In this document: positions 7,843-14,557 of the stretch, one piece after another
Numbering within the stretch: the stretch's first letter is position 1
Layout of the letters: the number at the start of each line of letters is the position of its first letter
Origin: Acetobacteraceae bacterium
Lineage (GTDB): Bacteria > Pseudomonadota > Alphaproteobacteria > Acetobacterales > Acetobacteraceae
NCBI GenBank assembly: GCA_020853405.1
Contig: JADYYZ010000253.1
Span: 1-14,799 of the forward strand
DNA: 14,799 nucleotides
Direction: 5' to 3'
Program-made: the position numbers and the translations under genes
The notes under the pieces: model-generated
What the model saw: the letters and a program-made list of their open reading frames with translations, nothing else
The model's database searches: none
Told to the model about the DNA's origin: nothing

Positions 7843-9777
7843 ATGCTGTTCGCAACCGCGGTCTTCGCACCGCTGCTCGGCTCCCTCATCGCCCTGCTGT
7901 TCGGCCGCCAGATCGGCGACCGCGCGGCCCAGGCGGTGACCATCCTGTGCATGATCCTGGCCGCAATCTGCGGCGTGGCGGCCTTCATCGCCCTGGCCTA
8001 TGGCGGCGCGTCGCCCGGCGTGGTGTCGCTCGGCACCTGGGTCTCCGCCGGCGACTTCACCGTGCAATGGTCGCTGCGCTACGACACGCTGTCCGCGGTG
8101 ATGGTGGCGATGGTGACCTTCATTGCCACTCTGATCCACATCTACTCCGTCGGCTACATGAGCCACGAGCCGCACGGCACGGTGTATCGCTTCTTCAGCT
8201 TCCTCAGCCTGTTCACCTTTGCCATGCTGATGCTGGTCACCGCTGACAACCTGTTGCAGCTCTACTTCGGCTGGGAGGGGGTGGGCCTGGCGAGCTACCT
8301 GCTGATCGGCTACTGGTACCACAAGCCCAGCGCCTGCGCCGCCGCCATCAAGGCGTTCGTCGTCAACCGCATCGGCGACCTCGGCTTCGCGCTCGGCATC
8401 GCCCTGGTCTTCGTGGTGTTCGGCAGCATCAGCTTCGACGCCATCTTCGCCGCCGTCGGCCAGCACCAGGCCGTCGCCTACACCGTGTTCGGCACCGGCT
8501 TCCGTGCCTACGAGGTGATCGGCATCCTGCTGTTCATCGGTGCCGCCGGCAAGTCCGCCCAGCTTGGCCTGCATGTCTGGCTGCCGGACGCGATGGAAGG
8601 CCCCACCCCAGTCTCGGCCCTGATCCATGCCGCCACCATGGTCACCGCCGGCGTGTTCCTGATGGCGCGCATGTCGCCGCTGCTGGAGTACGCCCCGCAC
8701 GCGATGGCCTTCGTCACCTTCATCGGCGCCAGCACCGCGCTGTTCGCGGCCACCGTCGGCTGCGTGCAGAACGACATCAAGCGGGTGATCGCCTATTCCA
8801 CCTGCTCGCAGCTCGGCTACATGTTCATCGCCGCCGGTGTCGGCGCCTACCAGGCCTCGATCTTCCACCTGCTGACCCACGCCTTCTTCAAGGCGCTGCT
8901 GTTCCTCGGCGCCGGCAGCGTCATCCACGCCATGTCCGACGAACAGGACATCCGCCGCATGGGCGGCATCTGGAAGAAGATCCCGCTGACCTACAGCATG
9001 ATGTGGGTCGGCAGCCTGGCCCTGGCCGGCGTGTTCCCGTTCGCCGGGTATTTCTCCAAGGACGCGGTGCTGGAGGCGGCCTATGCCTCGCATGGCGGCT
9101 TCGCCCAGTACGGCTTCTGGTGCGGCATCATCGCCGCCTTCCTGACCGCGTTCTATTCCTGGCGCCTGCTGATCCTCACCTTCCACGGCGCGCCGCGAGC
9201 CGACAAGCACACCATGGACCACGTCCACGAAAGCCCGGCCTCGATGACCGTGCCGCTGCTGCTGCTCGCCGCCGGCGCGGTACTCGCCGGCTTCACCTTC
9301 GCCCACCAGCTGATCGGCGAGCACTGGCAGGACTTCTGGGGGGCGGCGATCCACAACGGCCCGGCCAACCACGTGCTGCACGACATGCACGAACTGCCCG
9401 CCTGGGTCGGCCTCGCCCCCAGTGTCGTCGGCATCGCCGGCATCGCGCTGGCCTATCTGCTGTACATGGGCGCCCCCGGCGTGCCGGCGCAGCTCGCCGA
9501 GCGCTTCGCCCCGCTGTACCGCTTCCTGCTCAACAAGTGGTATTTCGACGAGCTGTACGACCGCATCGTGATACGCCCCATCATGTCGCTGGCGCGCAAC
9601 TTCTGGCAGATCGGCGACGCCACCATCATCGACGGCATCCCCAACGGCGTCGCCGCGCTCACCGGCCAGGGCGTCGGCCGGGTGGTGAAGCTGCAAACCG
9701 GATCGATCGCCAACTATGCCTTTGCCATGCTGATCGGCGTCGTCGTGCTGGTCAGCCTCTATTTGGTCATTCGGTGA
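7843..9777 (+). CDS. nuoL: NADH-quinone oxidoreductase subunit L (ND5-like antiporter subunit)
   Basis: Distal proton-pumping subunit of complex I (644 aa), related to Mrp-type cation/proton antiporters, with about 15-16 membrane helices and the long C-terminal lateral helix that braces the membrane arm. The conserved glutamate of helix 5 is E145 (LYFGWEGVGLASYLLIGYWY). The channel block GKSAQLGLHVWLPDAMEGPTP carries the key Lys and is followed by SALIHAATMVTAGVF. The frame continues to a normal C-terminus (LIGVVVLVSLYLVIR). The start ATG has AAGGGA (7827-7832) 10 nt upstream, and its N-terminus MLFATAVFAPLLGSL fits the family. Unlike its neighbours it is separated from the gene before it by 100 nt containing a strong inverted repeat. 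Confidence 0.97.
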   Translation: MLFATAVFAPLLGSLIALLFGRQIGDRAAQAVTILCMILAAICGVAAFIALAYGGASPGVVSLGTWVSAGDFTVQWSLRYDTLSAVMVAMVTFIATLIHIYSVGYMSHEPHGTVYRFFSFLSLFTFAMLMLVTADNLLQLYFGWEGVGLASYLLIGYWYHKPSACAAAIKAFVVNRIGDLGFALGIALVFVVFGSISFDAIFAAVGQHQAVAYTVFGTGFRAYEVIGILLFIGAAGKSAQLGLHVWLPDAMEGPTPVSALIHAATMVTAGVFLMARMSPLLEYAPHAMAFVTFIGASTALFAATVGCVQNDIKRVIAYSTCSQLGYMFIAAGVGAYQASIFHLLTHAFFKALLFLGAGSVIHAMSDEQDIRRMGGIWKKIPLTYSMMWVGSLALAGVFPFAGYFSKDAVLEAAYASHGGFAQYGFWCGIIAAFLTAFYSWRLLILTFHGAPRADKHTMDHVHESPASMTVPLLLLAAGAVLAGFTFAHQLIGEHWQDFWGAAIHNGPANHVLHDMHELPAWVGLAPSVVGIAGIALAYLLYMGAPGVPAQLAERFAPLYRFLLNKWYFDELYDRIVIRPIMSLARNFWQIGDATIIDGIPNGVAALTGQGVGRVVKLQTGSIANYAFAMLIGVVVLVSLYLVIR

Positions 9778-9778
9778 G
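9773..9778 (+). promoter_or_regulatory. Ribosome-binding site deciding the nuoM start
   Basis: GGTGAG spans the end of nuoL, including its TGA stop, and sits 7 nt before ATG 9786. An alternative GTG start at 9774 would overlap the nuoL stop (GTGA) and add four residues, but it would lie inside this Shine-Dalgarno. The spacing favours ATG 9786. Confidence 0.55.
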
Positions 9779-9785
9779 CATTGCC

Positions 9786-11318
9786 ATGAACGCGCTCAAC
9801 GCCGCGGGCTTTCCGCTGCTCTCGCTGCTGACCTTCCTGCCCCTGGTCGGCGGCGCCGTGATCATGATGATCCGCGGCACCGAGGCCGAAATCGCCACCA
9901 ACGCGCGCTGGGCCGCGCTGTGGACCAGCCTGATCGTGTTCGCCCTGTCCCTGGTGCTGTGGTTCCGCTTCGAGCCCGCCAATCCCGGCTTCCAGTTCGT
10001 CGAGGAAGCCGCCTGGCTGCCGGAATGGGGCATCACCTACAAGATGGGCGTGGACGGCATTTCCGTGCTGTTCGTCCTGCTGTCCACCGCGCTGACGCCG
10101 ATCTGCATCCTCGCCAGCTGGGAGAGCATCGGCAGCCGCGTGCGCGAGTTCATGTTCGCCTTCCTGGTGATGGAAACCATGATGGTCGGCATGTTCGCCG
10201 CACTCGATTTCGTGGTGTTCTACATGTTCTTCGAGGGCGTGCTGATTCCGATGTACCTCATCATCGGCGTCTGGGGCGGCCCGCGCCGGGTCTATGCCGC
10301 GATCAAGTTCTTCCTCTACACCCTGGCCGGCTCGGTGCTGATGCTGCTGGCCCTGCTGGCGATGTGGTATGCGGTGGGGACCACCGACATCCCCACGCTG
10401 ATGGCGCACAAGTTCGCGCCCGCCATGCAGACCTGGCTGTTCCTGGCCTTCTTCGCCAGCTTCGCGGTCAAGGTGCCGATGTGGCCGGTCCACACCTGGC
10501 TGCCGGATGCCCACGTCGAAGCTCCCACCGCCGGCTCCGTCATCCTGGCCGGCGTGCTGCTGAAGATGGGGGCCTATGGCTTCCTGCGCTTCTCCGTGCC
10601 GATGCTGCCCGATGCCAGCGCCAGTTTCGCGCCGATGGTCTATACTCTCTCGGTGGTGGCGGTGATCTACACCTCGCTGGTGGCCCTCGCGCAGACCGAC
10701 ATGAAGAAGCTGATCGCCTATTCCTCGGTCGCCCATATGGGCGTGGTGACGATCGGCATCTTCACCATCAACGAACAGGGCATCTCCGGCGCGCTGTTCC
10801 AGATGCTGTCGCACGGCGTGGTCTCCGCCGCGCTCTTCCTCTGCGTCGGCGTGGTCTACGACCGCATCCACAGCCGCGAGATCGCGCGCTACGGCGGGCT
10901 GGCCAGCCGGATGCCGAAATACGCGCTCGCCTTCATGCTGTTCACGATGGCCTCGATCGGCCTGCCCGGCACCTCCGGCTTCGTCGGCGAATTCCTCGTC
11001 CTGGTCGGTGCCTTCAAGGTGAATTTCTGGCTCGCCCTGCTCGGCAGCATGGGCATGATCCTGGGTGCGGCCTACATGCTGTACCTGTATCGCCGGGTGG
11101 TCTTCGGCAGCCTCACCCGCGACGACCTGAAGTCGATCCTCGACCTCGGCCCGCGCGAGATCGCCGTCTTCGCGCCGCTGGCGCTGCTCACCCTGTGGAT
11201 GGGCATCTACCCCGCCAGCTTCTCGGTGTTCTGGGACGCCTCGGTCCGGAGCATGGTCGAAAACCACGTGGCGGCACTGGCCAGTACCACCAGGTTGGCG
11301 GGAGTGCTCCTACCGTGA
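9786..11318 (+). CDS. nuoM: NADH-quinone oxidoreductase subunit M (ND4-like antiporter subunit)
   Basis: Second antiporter-like proton pump of the membrane arm (510 aa, about 14 helices). The helix-5 glutamate is E150 in YMFFEGVLIPMYLIIGVWGG, matching E144 of E. coli. The helix-7 lysine is K229 in FAVKVPMWPVHTWLPDAHVEAPTAGS, matching K234. The start was chosen at ATG 9786 from the ribosome-binding-site spacing; GTG 9774 in the same frame is the alternative. A much longer open frame upstream overlaps nuoL and is shadow. The stop overlaps the nuoN GTG start as GTGA. No truncation or missing key residue is seen. Confidence 0.96.
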   Translation: MNALNAAGFPLLSLLTFLPLVGGAVIMMIRGTEAEIATNARWAALWTSLIVFALSLVLWFRFEPANPGFQFVEEAAWLPEWGITYKMGVDGISVLFVLLSTALTPICILASWESIGSRVREFMFAFLVMETMMVGMFAALDFVVFYMFFEGVLIPMYLIIGVWGGPRRVYAAIKFFLYTLAGSVLMLLALLAMWYAVGTTDIPTLMAHKFAPAMQTWLFLAFFASFAVKVPMWPVHTWLPDAHVEAPTAGSVILAGVLLKMGAYGFLRFSVPMLPDASASFAPMVYTLSVVAVIYTSLVALAQTDMKKLIAYSSVAHMGVVTIGIFTINEQGISGALFQMLSHGVVSAALFLCVGVVYDRIHSREIARYGGLASRMPKYALAFMLFTMASIGLPGTSGFVGEFLVLVGAFKVNFWLALLGSMGMILGAAYMLYLYRRVVFGSLTRDDLKSILDLGPREIAVFAPLALLTLWMGIYPASFSVFWDASVRSMVENHVAALASTTRLAGVLLP

Positions 11319-12739
11319 ACTGGCAACTGGCGCTCCCCGAGATCTTCCTCGCCCTCGCCGGCATGGCGATCCTGATGTTCGGCGTGCTGACGCGCGGCGA
11401 ACGCAGCTTCCAGGCCGCCTCGATGATGACCGTCGGCGCCCTGCTGGCGGCCGGCGTGCTGGTGCTGTCCGGCGTGCCCGGCACCGGCTACCACGGCCTG
11501 TTCGCCGTGGATGCCTATACCGGCTTCGCCAAGCTGCTGATCCTGGTGGCCGTTGCCTTCGCCGTGGTGATGTCGCTGGACTACAACGAGCACACCAATC
11601 TCCGGCGCTTCGAATTCCCCATCCTGATGCTGTTCTCCGCCGTCGGCATGATGCTGATGGTCTCGGCCAGCAACCTGATGACGCTGTATCTCGGGCTCGA
11701 GCTGATGAGCCTTTCCACATACGTGCTGGCCGCCTTCGCGCGTGACGAGCGGCGCTCGGCCGAGGCAGGGCTGAAGTATTTCGTCCTCGGCGCGTTGGCC
11801 TCCGGCCTGCTGCTCTACGGCATCTCGCTGGTCTACGGCTTCGCCGGCAGCATGTCGTTCGACGCCATCGCCACCGCCATGGCCGACCCGGAAGCGATCT
11901 CGCCGGGGCTGACCGTGGGGCTGGTGTTCATCGTCGCGGGCCTCGCCTTCAAGGTCTCCGCCGTGCCGTTCCACATGTGGACCCCGGACGTCTACGAGGG
12001 CGCGCCCACCCCGGTCACCGCCTTCATGGGCACGGCCCCGAAGGTCGCCGCCATGATGCTGCTGGTGCGCCTGCTGACCGGCCCGTTCGGCCACCAGCTG
12101 GCGCAGTGGCAGCAGCTGATCGTGCTGGTCTGCATCGCCTCGATGCTGCTCGGCTCCCTCGGCGCCATCGGCCAGGCCAACATGAAGCGCCTGATGGCCT
12201 ATTCCTCGATCGGCCATATGGGCTACGCGCTGATCGGCCTCGCCGCCGGCACCGCGGACGGCGTGCGCGGCGTGCTGATCTACCTGCTGACCTACGTGTT
12301 CATGAACGCCGGCACCTTCGCCTGCATCATCGCCATGCGCCGCCGCGGCCGCCACGTGGAGGGCGTGCGCGACCTCGCCGGCCTCGGCCGCACCGACCCG
12401 ATGATGGCCATGGCGATGGCGATATTCATGTTCGCGATGGCCGGAATCCCGCCCTTCTCCGGCTTCTGGGGCAAGTACTTCATCTTCACCGCCGCCGTGC
12501 AGGAGGGGATGTGGACCCTGGCGGTGATCGGCGTGCTGACCAGCGTGATCGGCGCGTTCTATTACATCCGCATCGTCAAGGTGATGTATTTCGACGACGC
12601 CGCCCCGGCCTTCGACCCCCGCCCCGCCTCGCTCTCCTTCGTCGCCGCCGCCGGCGGGCTGTTCACCACGTTCTTCTTCCTGTTCCCCGCCCCGATGGTC
12701 GCCGCGGCCCAGGCGGCAGCCCAGGTGCTGTTCCCTTGA
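11315..12739 (+). CDS. nuoN: NADH-quinone oxidoreductase subunit N (ND2-like antiporter subunit)
   Basis: Third antiporter-like proton pump (474 aa, about 14 helices), proximal to the quinone arm. The helix-5 glutamate is E129 (LYLGLELMSLSTYVLAAF). The helix-7 lysine is K213 in GLAFKVSAVPFHMWTPDVYEG, the standard ND2 signature. The start is GTG 11315, overlapping the nuoM TGA (GTGA) with GGGAG at 11300-11304. It is preferred over the next in-frame ATG at residue 17 because the N-terminus NWQLALPEIFLALAGM is the family's normal first helix. This is the last nuo gene. Its own stop overlaps the next gene's TTG start, so the transcript evidently runs on into birA. Confidence 0.96.
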   Translation: MNWQLALPEIFLALAGMAILMFGVLTRGERSFQAASMMTVGALLAAGVLVLSGVPGTGYHGLFAVDAYTGFAKLLILVAVAFAVVMSLDYNEHTNLRRFEFPILMLFSAVGMMLMVSASNLMTLYLGLELMSLSTYVLAAFARDERRSAEAGLKYFVLGALASGLLLYGISLVYGFAGSMSFDAIATAMADPEAISPGLTVGLVFIVAGLAFKVSAVPFHMWTPDVYEGAPTPVTAFMGTAPKVAAMMLLVRLLTGPFGHQLAQWQQLIVLVCIASMLLGSLGAIGQANMKRLMAYSSIGHMGYALIGLAAGTADGVRGVLIYLLTYVFMNAGTFACIIAMRRRGRHVEGVRDLAGLGRTDPMMAMAMAIFMFAMAGIPPFSGFWGKYFIFTAAVQEGMWTLAVIGVLTSVIGAFYYIRIVKVMYFDDAAPAFDPRPASLSFVAAAGGLFTTFFFLFPAPMVAAAQAAAQVLFP

Positions 12740-13491
12740 CCCCGCCCTCCAGCCGCCTGTCCTGGCGGCTGGAAATCCACGACGCGCTGCCCTCCACCTC
12801 CGACCTCGCGCGCGCCCGTGCCGAAGCCGGCGAGCCGGAAGGGCTGGCCGTGCTGGCCCGCCGCCAAACCCGGGCGCGCGGCAGCCGCGGCCGCGGCTGG
12901 TCCACCCCTGCGGGCAACCTTGCCATCTCCATCCTGCTGCGCCCGCGCCTGGCCGCGCGCGACGCCGCCGGCATGTCCCTGCTCGCCGGCCTCGCCCTGG
13001 CCGAGGCGGTCGCCGAGATCCTGCCCCCCGGCCCGACCCTGGCGCTGAAATGGCCCAACGACGTCCTGCTCGATGGCAACAAGCTCGCCGGCATCCTGCT
13101 GGAAAGCCAGGGCGACGGGCAGGGCGGGGTGGCCTGGGTCATCCCCGGCATCGGCGTGAACCTCGCCCACGCCCCGGTCCTGCCCGACCGCATCGCCGCC
13201 TGCCTCGCCGATCATATGCCGGCTCCGCTGCCCGAGGTTTTCGCCCGCCGCCTGCTCGACCGCCTCGGCCACTGGTGCGCGGTGCAGGCGCAGTCAGGCT
13301 TCGCCCCGGTCTTCGCCGCCTGGCTCGGCCACGCCCAGAAGCCCGGCAGCCCGATGAGCCTGAAGCTGGGATCAGACCTGCTGTCCGGCAGCTTCGCCGG
13401 GCTTGATGCCGACGGCAGCCTGTTGCTGGAGTGCGGCGGCGGTCTGCGCCGCTTCAGCACCGGCGAAGTGCTGCTGCCCCAGGGAGATTGA
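12736..13491 (+). CDS. birA: Biotin--[acetyl-CoA-carboxylase] ligase, monofunctional (no HTH domain)
   Basis: Cytoplasmic enzyme that activates biotin with ATP and attaches it to the carrier lysine of acetyl-CoA carboxylase (AccB) and similar proteins. It has 251 aa against 321 for E. coli BirA, because the N-terminal DNA-binding winged helix is missing; it therefore cannot be a BirA-type repressor. Visible motifs are RGSRGRGW (48-55, biotinyl-AMP loop), GNLAISILLRP, KWPNDVLLDGNKLAGILLES (105-124, with the conserved K116) and a C-terminal SH3-like segment (LLSGSFAGLDADGSLLLE). No ATG or GTG suits the N-terminus. TTG 12736 overlaps the nuoN stop as TTGA, has AGGTG 8 nt upstream (12723-12727) and gives the full catalytic domain. 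The weak TTG start suggests low, translationally coupled synthesis. Confidence 0.92.
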   Translation: MTPPSSRLSWRLEIHDALPSTSDLARARAEAGEPEGLAVLARRQTRARGSRGRGWSTPAGNLAISILLRPRLAARDAAGMSLLAGLALAEAVAEILPPGPTLALKWPNDVLLDGNKLAGILLESQGDGQGGVAWVIPGIGVNLAHAPVLPDRIAACLADHMPAPLPEVFARRLLDRLGHWCAVQAQSGFAPVFAAWLGHAQKPGSPMSLKLGSDLLSGSFAGLDADGSLLLECGGGLRRFSTGEVLLPQGD

Positions 13492-13495
13492 GCCG

Positions 13496-14305
13496 ATGCT
13501 GCTGGTCGTCGATGCCGGAAACACCAACACCGTGATGGCGGTGCATGACGGCCACCACTGGGTCGGCCGCTGGCGCATCGCCACCAACGCCCAGCGCACC
13601 TCGGACGAATACGCCGTCTGGCTCACCACCCTGCTGTCCCAGGCCGGGGTGAGGCGGGACCGGATCAGCGCCGCGGTCATCGGCACCGTCGTCCCCGCCG
13701 CCCTCTACGACCTGCGCCGCCTGTGCCGCGACTGGCTGGAGATCGAGCCCCTGGTGGCCAACGCCACGCTGGACTGGGGCTTCGAGATCAAGGTCTTCAA
13801 CCCCGACGAAGTCGGCGCCGACCGCCTGCTGAACACGCTCGCCTGCCACCAGAGCCATGGCGGCCCCGCCGTGGTGATCGATTTCGGCACCGCCACCACC
13901 TTCGACGTGATGGACCACGACGGCGCCTATCTCGGCGGCGTCATTGCGCCGGGCATCAACCTGTCGATCGAGGCCCTGCACCGCGCCGCCGCCCGCCTGC
14001 CGCGCATCGGCATCGGCCGGCCACAGGCGGTGATCGGCCGCTCCACCGTCCCCGCCATGCAGTCCGGCATCTACTGGGGCTATGTCGGCATGATCGAGGG
14101 CCTGGTCGCCCGCATCCAGGCCGAGTACGGCGGCACGCTGAAGGTCGTCGCCACCGGCGGCCTCGCCTCCCTGCTCGCCGAGGGCACCACGGTGATCGAG
14201 ATCATCGACCCCGATCTCACCCTGGAAGGCCTGCGCCTGTTGGCAGCGCGCAACCCCGCCCCCATATTGAGCCGGGAGCGGTCGCGCCTGCCCGAAACCG
14301 ACTAG
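13496..14305 (+). CDS. coaX: Type III pantothenate kinase
   Basis: Cytoplasmic enzyme for the first step of coenzyme A synthesis: pantothenate + ATP to 4'-phosphopantothenate. The type III (CoaX) enzyme belongs to the ASKHA fold, needs a monovalent cation and is not feedback-inhibited by CoA. The 269 aa are of typical length. Motifs are DAGNTNT (6-12, phosphate 1 loop), GADR (107-110), DFGTATTFD (129-137) and GGVIAPG (147-153). ATG 13496 is 4 nt after the birA stop, with AGGGAGA (13481-13487) 8 nt upstream. Homologues have been annotated as Bvg accessory factor (Baf) because of the Bordetella protein, but the motifs indicate kinase activity. It ends the operon before a 252-nt non-coding stretch. 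Confidence 0.95.
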   Translation: MLLVVDAGNTNTVMAVHDGHHWVGRWRIATNAQRTSDEYAVWLTTLLSQAGVRRDRISAAVIGTVVPAALYDLRRLCRDWLEIEPLVANATLDWGFEIKVFNPDEVGADRLLNTLACHQSHGGPAVVIDFGTATTFDVMDHDGAYLGGVIAPGINLSIEALHRAAARLPRIGIGRPQAVIGRSTVPAMQSGIYWGYVGMIEGLVARIQAEYGGTLKVVATGGLASLLAEGTTVIEIIDPDLTLEGLRLLAARNPAPILSRERSRLPETD

Positions 14306-14309
14306 TGGC

Positions 14310-14348
14310 CCGATGCTGACAGGCCCTTCAGCCTGTCGGCTGAATCGG
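14310..14348 (+). terminator. Hairpin just after coaX, probable transcript-end element
   Basis: Starting 5 nt after the coaX stop, CCGAT-GCTGACAGGC (14310-14324) pairs with GCCTGTCGGC-TGA-ATCGG (14331-14348). The stem has 15 pairs, one of them a G-T wobble, with a 3-nt bulge and a CCTTCA loop. The position fits the 3' end of the nuo-birA-coaX transcript. There is no T-run afterwards, so it may be a 3'-end-protecting or Rho-assisted structure rather than a canonical intrinsic terminator. Confidence 0.55.
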
Positions 14349-14361
14349 CCCACCAAATCAA

Positions 14362-14417
14362 TCTGGTGCACTGACGCATGTTGCACCATCGGAGTGAGTC
14401 AGTGCACTAGGCACTCC
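14362..14417 (+). other. Overlapping, mutually exclusive inverted repeats in the coaX-rnj gap
   Basis: One arm, GTGCACTGAC (14366-14375), is the exact reverse complement of 14398-14407; with wobbles the stem extends to 14362-14411. The same left arm can instead pair as GGTGCA (14365-14370) with TGCACC (14382-14387). Then GGAGTG (14391-14396) can pair with CACTCC (14412-14417), with the 8-nt palindrome AGTGCACT in its loop. The two states cannot coexist. This is the geometry of an attenuator-like RNA switch, but a DNA-binding protein operator built on the repeated GTGCAC palindrome is equally possible. Pairing is seen; function is inferred. Confidence 0.5.
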
Positions 14418-14423
14418 CGCACA

Positions 14424-14454
14424 TTGACATTTCCGGCGCGCGCGCGCGTCTAGC
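14424..14454 (+). promoter_or_regulatory. Candidate rnj promoter: perfect TTGACA with weak -10
   Basis: TTGACA at 14424-14429 is a perfect housekeeping -35 box, placed about 130 nt before rnj in the only gap of the region long enough for a promoter. The best -10 candidates are poor (TCTAGC at 14449-14454 with a 19-nt spacer, or hexamers one or two bases earlier). Weak -10 boxes are common in alphaproteobacteria. Most of the spacer is the alternating tract GCGCGCGCGCGCG (14436-14448). Expected start of transcription is near 14460, which would give a leader of about 100 nt. Confidence 0.4.
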
Positions 14455-14483
14455 TGCGGCACCCGCACCCCCGGCCGACGGCA

Positions 14484-14524
14484 ACGGTCATCCCCATGAC
14501 CGTCGGGCGGGCAATATCGCCCGC
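14484..14524 (+). promoter_or_regulatory. Two stem-loops in the rnj 5' leader
   Basis: The first stem pairs ACGGTCAT (14484-14491) with ATGACCGT (14496-14503) around a CCCC loop: 8 perfect pairs. The second pairs GCGGGC (14507-14512) with GCCCGC (14519-14524) around AATATC. They lie back to back and end 22 nt before the rnj Shine-Dalgarno. If rnj is transcribed from the TTGACA promoter candidate, both would be in its leader, where they could set mRNA stability or serve as a site of RNase-mediated control. Confidence 0.5.
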
Positions 14525-14546
14525 GGCCCGGCATGACGAACGAGTT

Positions 14547-14551
14547 GAAGG
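14547..14551 (+). promoter_or_regulatory. Ribosome-binding site of rnj
   Basis: GAAGG lies 6 nt before ATG 14558. An earlier ATG at 14533 is in another frame and ends after 14 codons, so this site fixes the rnj start. Confidence 0.6.
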
Positions 14552-14557
14552 CAAAGA

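Noticed and set aside
7723..9696. Very long open frame on the minus strand opposite nuoL (657 codons)
   Set aside because: It is fully antisense to a gene with intact family motifs, and its translation is rich in Ala, Gly, His, Asp and Gln with no recognisable domain. This is the usual artefact of G/C-biased third positions. The same applies to other long minus-strand frames at 1022-2053, 5120-6742, 9759-11267, 11207-12355 and 13454-14389.
9774..9788. GTG 9774 as the start of nuoM
   Set aside because: It would overlap the nuoL stop like other junctions in this operon, but it falls inside the GGTGAG that is well placed for ATG 9786. It adds only four residues; kept as the alternative start.
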